Below are positions 6,116 through 9,827 of a DNA stretch of 9,827 bases, piece by piece. The stretch is from TH5896 sp050748485 (GTDB lineage: Archaea > Thermoproteota > Nitrososphaeria > Nitrososphaerales > Nitrososphaeraceae), in the NCBI GenBank assembly GCA_050748485.1, contig JBOGPP010000142.1, positions 1 to 9,827 of the forward strand. Direction: 5' to 3'. The notes under the pieces are model-generated. The model ran no database searches. It had not been told where the DNA came from and saw nothing but the letters and a program-made list of their open reading frames with translations. Position 1 is the stretch's first letter; every line of letters begins with the position of its first letter. The position numbers were made by a program, and so were the translations under genes.

Positions 6116-6308
6116 CGAATGTTTTAATTATGTGAGACAATGCTGACCTTTCTTGGCTTATTCTTAGAACCTTTGAACAAAAGGAAAAATATCCATCACA
6201 GCGACCTAAAAAATGTGCAGTTTCCCTGGCACGGCCTATCACGAAATCTCCTCAATTCATAGCGGCTTTAATGATTCACATTTTTTGAAATTTGGAAGAC
6301 AAAAAAAT

Positions 6309-6380
6309 CCTAATAGACTCCTATTAGGCCAATTATACTGTAATTGGCGTGCAGTATCATGAATATTTTATCCTGATACT
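6309..6380. other. Three consecutive hairpins, candidate structured RNA or element end
   Basis: Hairpin 1: arms CCTAATAG (6309-6316) and CTATTAGG (6321-6328), loop ACTC. Hairpin 2: GCCAATTA (6328-6335) and TAATTGGC (6341-6348), loop TACTG. Hairpin 3: AGTATCA (6353-6359) and TGATACT (6374-6380), loop of 14. All stems are perfect, and the first two abut sharing base 6328. A 49-codon plus frame (6213-6362) runs through them, but I see no support for it as a gene. The array could be a small RNA, a termination or processing region, or a remnant of a mobile-element end. Confidence 0.5.
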
Positions 6381-7098
6381 TTTACTACCTAATCTCTTTA
6401 ATGACTCCTGATTAATTCTATTTTCCCCATCTTTATTGTAGTTTTCGACCCTAACTTAAACGGTTTAATGCGCTCAAGCCGTTACCACTCCCAGAATAAT
6501 TAAATGTTCACACATTCTTGTGAAATTCTATTCCCCTCCAAAGATAGCATAGCGTCCGGTTATTACAGATTTCAATCCAACGCCAACGCATTCACAACAA
6601 CGCATTCACAAGCGATATCTCTCGAATTATTGGCGTCACTGGTATTTTTTGCTTTGAAGGATAGAGGATCGAAATCAGGAGTATGAAATCCTGTATAGTT
6701 ATTGCAGGCTGTGGCTGCAATTACCGGCAAAGACTCTTTTGACACATTGGTCAATATAATTATCACCTAGTAATCAGTAAACAACGCCTGTAATGTGTAA
6801 CGAACTTCTCTATTATAATTAATTCGTCATGAAATGCCAAGCTTTACCCGATTTCGTCCTATTGGTAGTGCAATTACTGTTTTCCGCAGGGTTCTATCAT
6901 AGTTAAGGCGAAGCCTATCAATAAAAGAATTTAAAGTTCTGAGCAAAACCTTTATCCGCCTCGTAGCAAGATGTGGATCGCACGACACATGCTTTTCATG
7001 CCGAGCTTGGCCTAACGCACAATTAGATTTTGGTTGTATGACAAGGTCTGCAACGATCGAAAAAAAGATGAATGATTCGACTACGGAAGTCCTTGAGA
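6381..7098. other. Region without a supported gene
   Basis: Short frames occur on both strands: plus 6504-6686, minus 6572-6766 and minus 6827-7153. The first two are opposite-strand overlaps and the third overlaps the end of the phasin-like gene by 55 bases. None shows a known motif, a signal peptide or a clear promoter. A 14-base perfect tandem duplication sits at 6584-6611. Confidence 0.4.
6584..6611. repeat. 14-base perfect tandem duplication
   Basis: CAACGCATTCACAA occurs at 6584-6597 and again at 6598-6611 with no spacer. Fourteen is not a multiple of three, so it would shift any reading frame through it; this argues against the overlapping short ORFs being old genes. Confidence 0.8.
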
Positions 7099-7608
7099 TT
7101 ATCTGCTTGTAGTAGATTGTTGTGGCTGAAATGTCAGGTAAGAAAATGCCCAAGATCTTGCAAGGTTTGAGTTATATTCTGCAGCTGCTTCTACTGTTCT
7201 GCTAAAGTTTTTCACATTCTCTCTTGCTACATTTAATGCATTGATTGTCAGCTGGTTGTTGATGTCTGCTACGCTAATGAAGTTATTGGTGATATCATCT
7301 GATTGTTTTACCAGGCCCTGAACATATGGTGCTGCTGCCTCTGGAACAGCGAAGTTGTTGAAATTGCTATCGCTAGCTACTAATTGCTTTTGAACTGAAA
7401 ATGTTCTCTGGATGGCATTTCTAAGTGCGTCTATGTACTCCTGCTGCAAGTTTGAGATTGCCTGAGCATATTGTGGTTGAACCTTTGAAGATTCATTTAC
7501 CAATTTTGTGACGTTTTCATTTGCAGCATCCACTATCTGAGATACATTGATTGTTGCATTTGTGCTTGTTGTTACACTATCTCTTGATTTTTTATTTTCT
7601 GATGACAT
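7099..7608 (-). CDS. Phasin-like alpha-helical cytoplasmic protein
   Basis: From ATG 7608 the product has 169 residues and no signal peptide or membrane segment. A polar N-terminus (MSSENKKSRDSVTTSTN) precedes long amphipathic helices rich in Ala, Asn, Gln, Val and Leu with heptad-like spacing (QIVDAANENVTKLVNESSK; AISNLQQEYIDALRNAIQR; NVARENVKNFSRTVEAAAE). It ends in a conserved-looking aromatic segment (SNLARSWAFSYLTFQPQ). This layout resembles phasins, which coat polyhydroxyalkanoate granules, and some Nitrososphaeria make PHA; the link is inference, since no PHA synthase gene is in the window. A strong TATA box at 7634-7648 places transcription start near 7614, so the second Met (7608) is preferred over the Met at 7623. 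It seems to be a single-gene unit. Confidence 0.85.
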   Translation of the reverse strand: MSSENKKSRDSVTTSTNATINVSQIVDAANENVTKLVNESSKVQPQYAQAISNLQQEYIDALRNAIQRTFSVQKQLVASDSNFNNFAVPEAAAPYVQGLVKQSDDITNNFISVADINNQLTINALNVARENVKNFSRTVEAAAEYNSNLARSWAFSYLTFQPQQSTTSR

Positions 7609-7633
7609 TCTGATACCTTTCATTTAGCTTTCC

Positions 7634-7648
7634 GCTTATATATAGATT
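7634..7648 (-). promoter_or_regulatory. TATA box of the phasin-like gene
   Basis: The minus strand reads AATCTATATATAAGC, a near-consensus archaeal box A, about 33 bases before ATG 7608. A second AT run (TATATATAAC, plus-strand 7661-7670) lies further upstream and may be an alternative promoter. Confidence 0.65.
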
Positions 7649-7816
7649 GGTATCAGATGGTATATATAACCACCCATGGCCAGTGGCAAACTTTACTGAG
7701 TTTGTAGATTTCACTTCTATTCTGTGATTACTAGTGCAATAAATTCCTGATACGACACCTACTACAGGAAACAAAAATTAATGATAAATTTTCACAAATA
7801 AATAGAATATAAGACG

Positions 7817-7878
7817 ATTAGAAAACTATTGAAATTTTCTAATTGCTTGCATCACCCCCCCTGCCTTGGTTGATGCAA
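7817..7878. other. Two adjacent hairpins, one with a C7 loop
   Basis: Hairpin 1 has nine-base arms ATTAGAAAA (7817-7825) and TTTTCTAAT (7835-7843) with a nine-base loop. Hairpin 2 has eight-base arms TTGCATCA (7847-7854) and TGATGCAA (7871-7878), with a 16-base loop containing seven consecutive C (G on the minus strand). They lie just past the end of the minus-strand relic at 7906-8148 and upstream of the phasin-like promoter. They may be a terminator of the relic or a small structured RNA. Confidence 0.5.
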
Positions 7879-7905
7879 TACAATTAGATTAGAGTAAGAT
7901 ACACA

Positions 7906-8148
7906 CTACAGACGTCGTTGTGCGTTTATCATCAAAGTAAGCAGTATCGAGAAGCCAAAATATAGACAGATAGTGATCGAATAGAGTTCAAATTCGCCCG
8001 CTGCGATGGTAACAGTGTAACTAGCAGAGCTCTAATGCAAGAAATTAATGCGAAAATAATACAAAGCTACGATTGCGCTGACCAACCAAGCTGCAATTAG
8101 CAGAAAAATAAATAGCTTACTCGTATCTTGTAATTTCGTGCTTGACTC
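7906..8148 (-). pseudogene. Two-helix small membrane protein, start lost and internal TAG
   Basis: One minus-strand frame reads ESSTKLQDTSK, a membrane helix (LFIFLLIAAWLVSAIVALYYF), RINFLH, then TAG at 8032-8034. It goes on in the same frame as SSASYTVTIAAGEFELYS, a second helix (ITICLYFGFSILLTLMI) and NAQRRL before TAG at 7906. Helix, short loop, helix and a basic tail on both sides of the stop mark one protein of about 75-80 residues with a nonsense mutation. No ATG, GTG or TTG opens the frame; an ACG at 8137-8139 before KLQDTSK may be a mutated ATG, and the ATG at 8168 is in another frame. A TATA-like CTTAATTAAAT lies upstream (about 8168-8178). I cannot name the family. Stop-codon readthrough is conceivable but less likely. 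Confidence 0.55.
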
Positions 8149-8221
8149 GATACCAAAACAATATTCATTTAATTAAGCTTATTGAATAACGCGGTACTAT
8201 CATTGTATTCTAAGACTGTCA

Positions 8222-8231
8222 TACTATAAAC
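8222..8231 (+). promoter_or_regulatory. TATA-like box of the glycosyltransferase gene
   Basis: TACTATAAAC lies about 48 bases before ATG 8275, implying a leader of roughly 20 bases. Its reverse complement is also AT-rich, so it could serve the minus-strand relic too, but the distance is less suitable. Confidence 0.45.
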
Positions 8232-8274
8232 ATACAGACAAAATACCTAGAAGATAGTACGTTAAAAGACAGAC

Positions 8275-9827
8275 ATGCATTTTTTAAACGGGAAGTATAG
8301 AATATATGATGAAGACAGGAAGGCGATACACATCAATATCTTAGAGTACCTGAAAGTATCCAAGGAGATAAATAGAAAAGGATTCTTTGTAAGGTGTCTT
8401 CTCATTGCGGCGGTATCGGTGGTTCTCGTGCTTAAGGTATACCTCTTGCTCTTCGTGATGGACTTTGTTCTGGGACTTTATACTTTCTTTTCAAGCTTTA
8501 TACTATTGAATATTCTGGTCTTTTCGTACTTTAGATACCGCGACCCGAATTTTGAACTACCCCCCGCCTTAAAAGACAACCGGAAAATTTTGGAAAATTC
8601 TCCTTTCTTTTCGATAGTGGTACCCGTGAAGAACGAGGAAGAAAATATTAGAAACTGTGTTGAATCATGTATAAATCAGACCTATAAAAATAGAGAGGTC
8701 ATAATTGTAAATGATGGAAGTACTGATGAAACACCAAAAATCCTTGATTCCATCAAGAGAGAAAACTCACAGCTGAAGAATTTTTACATACTTCATATCT
8801 CTAAAAGTGTAGGCAAGAAACGAGCAGTTGAAGCTGCAAGTCAGTTCGCGAGGGGCGAAATTTATGCTTTTATGGATAGTGACTGTGACATGGATCTTGA
8901 TGCTGTGGAGATCGCAGCCAGAATCTTTATGGCGGATAAGAAATTGGGAGCGCTAACGGGGCACGTAACTGTGCGAAATGCATCCAAAGGTAATATTTAT
9001 GAAAAGATGCAGTCAGTGTACGCTGATGCAGCTTGCAGAGGCTTTAAAGGTGCGGAGAGCTCATTTGATTCCGTTACCTGTTGCTCTGGCGCTCTCAGCT
9101 TCTATAAGCGCGAATGCGTTCAGGATTTCATTCATGAATGGGCGCACGACCAGTTCCTTGGTATGGATTTCAAATTCTGCACTGATCGGAGAATGACAGC
9201 TCATGTTCTCAGTACTCCGCGAAGAAAACTCCAGTCTACTGTAAGCATAATGGAATCTAGTGGGACTAGTTCTGTCAACAGCGCAGGACTCGTGCGTAAT
9301 GAATACAGAGGCGGGCAGCCGTTAATATACCCTAATGGGTCCTATCATGATTATGCCAATTCGTCTTACTCCATTGGTTCCTCATCGTACTCAGCTTATG
9401 ATGACGACACCAAATCTCCTTCTGATTTAGGGTTCTGGAACGTCAAGTACAGCTATAGTATCAAGGTGCACGTGGGTGTTCCAAACACAATGGAAGCGCT
9501 GGTTAAGCAGCAGATAAGATGGAAAAAGAGCTTTATCCGAAGTCTGTCAACCACTGGAGGAAGCTACTGGAGGAGACCTGCTTACATTGCAATGATCTAC
9601 TACATTATGACGGTGATGAAGTTCGTACGTCCTTATGTAGTATTTCATGCGGTCTTTATGTTACCATTGGTAGGCGAGCTGAGCTCTACCCTTCTGTGGT
9701 TTGCGGGAATATTGTTCACGTCCATGATTTATGGGGTAGATTATAAAATTAGAAATCCTGAAAGTAAACTTTGGTTATATAGACCCGCTTTTACCCTTCT
9801 TACAACCTTTGTTTATACATGGTTATT
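8275..9827 (+). CDS. Family-2 membrane glycosyltransferase, hyaluronan-synthase-like (3' end outside window)
   Basis: 517 residues are visible and the frame is open at the edge. Order: two membrane helices (about 37-60 and 64-86); GT-A domain with SIVVPVKNEE (113-122), DGSTD (147-151), GKKR (180-183) and DSD (201-203), binding UDP-sugar and metal; CCSGALS (269-275), the acceptor motif of hyaluronan-, chitin- and NodC-like synthases; C-T-D-R (302-305), matching their GDDR with the second Asp, the catalytic base, kept; QQIRW (412-416), the processive-synthase motif; then at least two more helices from about 436. Such enzymes polymerise a sugar on the cytoplasmic side and export the chain. About 70 extra residues rich in Ser, Tyr, Asn and Asp lie between C-T-D-R and QQIRW (about 313-390). 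The exact polymer cannot be told from sequence. The start is the first ATG of the frame. Confidence 0.95.
   Translation, partial: MHFLNGKYRIYDEDRKAIHINILEYLKVSKEINRKGFFVRCLLIAAVSVVLVLKVYLLLFVMDFVLGLYTFFSSFILLNILVFSYFRYRDPNFELPPALKDNRKILENSPFFSIVVPVKNEEENIRNCVESCINQTYKNREVIIVNDGSTDETPKILDSIKRENSQLKNFYILHISKSVGKKRAVEAASQFARGEIYAFMDSDCDMDLDAVEIAARIFMADKKLGALTGHVTVRNASKGNIYEKMQSVYADAACRGFKGAESSFDSVTCCSGALSFYKRECVQDFIHEWAHDQFLGMDFKFCTDRRMTAHVLSTPRRKLQSTVSIMESSGTSSVNSAGLVRNEYRGGQPLIYPNGSYHDYANSSYSIGSSSYSAYDDDTKSPSDLGFWNVKYSYSIKVHVGVPNTMEALVKQQIRWKKSFIRSLSTTGGSYWRRPAYIAMIYYIMTVMKFVRPYVVFHAVFMLPLVGELSSTLLWFAGILFTSMIYGVDYKIRNPESKLWLYRPAFTLLTTFVYTWL

Noticed and set aside
6213..6362. 49-codon plus frame running through the hairpins
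   Set aside because: No promoter or motif, and the perfect stem-loops are a better explanation for the sequence.
6504..6766. Overlapping plus (6504-6686) and minus (6572-6766) ORFs
   Set aside because: Neither has a motif or promoter, and a 14-base tandem duplication that breaks frame lies inside both.
6827..7153. 108-codon minus-strand frame after the phasin-like gene
   Set aside because: It starts inside the end of that gene in a different frame, has no ribosome site or promoter, and matches no family I know.
7592..7774. 60-codon minus frame upstream of the phasin-like gene
   Set aside because: It contains the TATA box and start of that gene, so it is an accidental frame across the promoter.
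7980..8010. TTCAAAT sequence resembling a tRNA T-loop
   Set aside because: The flanking bases do not form a T-stem, and no acceptor or anticodon arm fits around it.
8978..9746. Two plus-strand frames inside the glycosyltransferase
   Set aside because: They are out-of-frame shadows of a gene with all the expected GT2 motifs.

Overview
The window looks like a gene-poor, accessory stretch of an archaeal chromosome, most likely an ammonia-oxidising archaeon of the Nitrososphaeria (Nitrososphaera/Nitrosocosmicus type). This rests on inference: AT-rich TATA-like boxes sit about 25-40 bases before most starts, several transcripts look leaderless or short-leadered, T-rich runs follow the stops, and the genes encode short secreted Asp/Asn/Gln-rich proteins, a phasin-like helical protein and a hyaluronan-synthase-like membrane glycosyltransferase. 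No rRNA, tRNA, CRISPR array or intact mobile element was found.

Layout. 1-372: 3' end of an acidic Asp/Asn repeat protein (+). 373-1258: mostly unexplained, with one weak minus-strand ORF. 1259-1683: a secreted Asp-rich protein gene (-) split by a one-base frameshift. About 1970-2370: a decayed DDE transposase (+). 2415-2777: a secreted Gln/Asn-rich protein (+). 3119-3479: a decayed relative of the first gene. 3580-3867: a second decayed, unrecognised gene. 3981-4262 and 5810-6076: two paralogous small secreted proteins with a Cys-Gly-Asn-Gly core. 4426-4588: another probable Asp/Asn relic. 4891-5217: a secreted Cys-motif protein (-). 6309-6380: three consecutive hairpins. 7099-7608: a phasin-like alpha-helical protein (-). 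7817-7878: two hairpins, one with a seven-C loop. 7906-8148: a decayed two-helix membrane protein (-). 8275 to the end: a family-2 glycosyltransferase (+), cut off by the window edge.

How it may work together (inference): five intact genes plus several broken ones encode exported small proteins rich in Asn, Gln, Asp and Ser. Two have a spacing that recalls curlin or chaplin amyloid repeats. The largest gene resembles processive extracellular-polysaccharide synthases. This suggests a surface or matrix locus that diversifies by duplication and decay. The many relics show the secreted families turn over quickly; a transposase relic lies among them. The genes are mostly separate transcription units, so a single operon is not supported.
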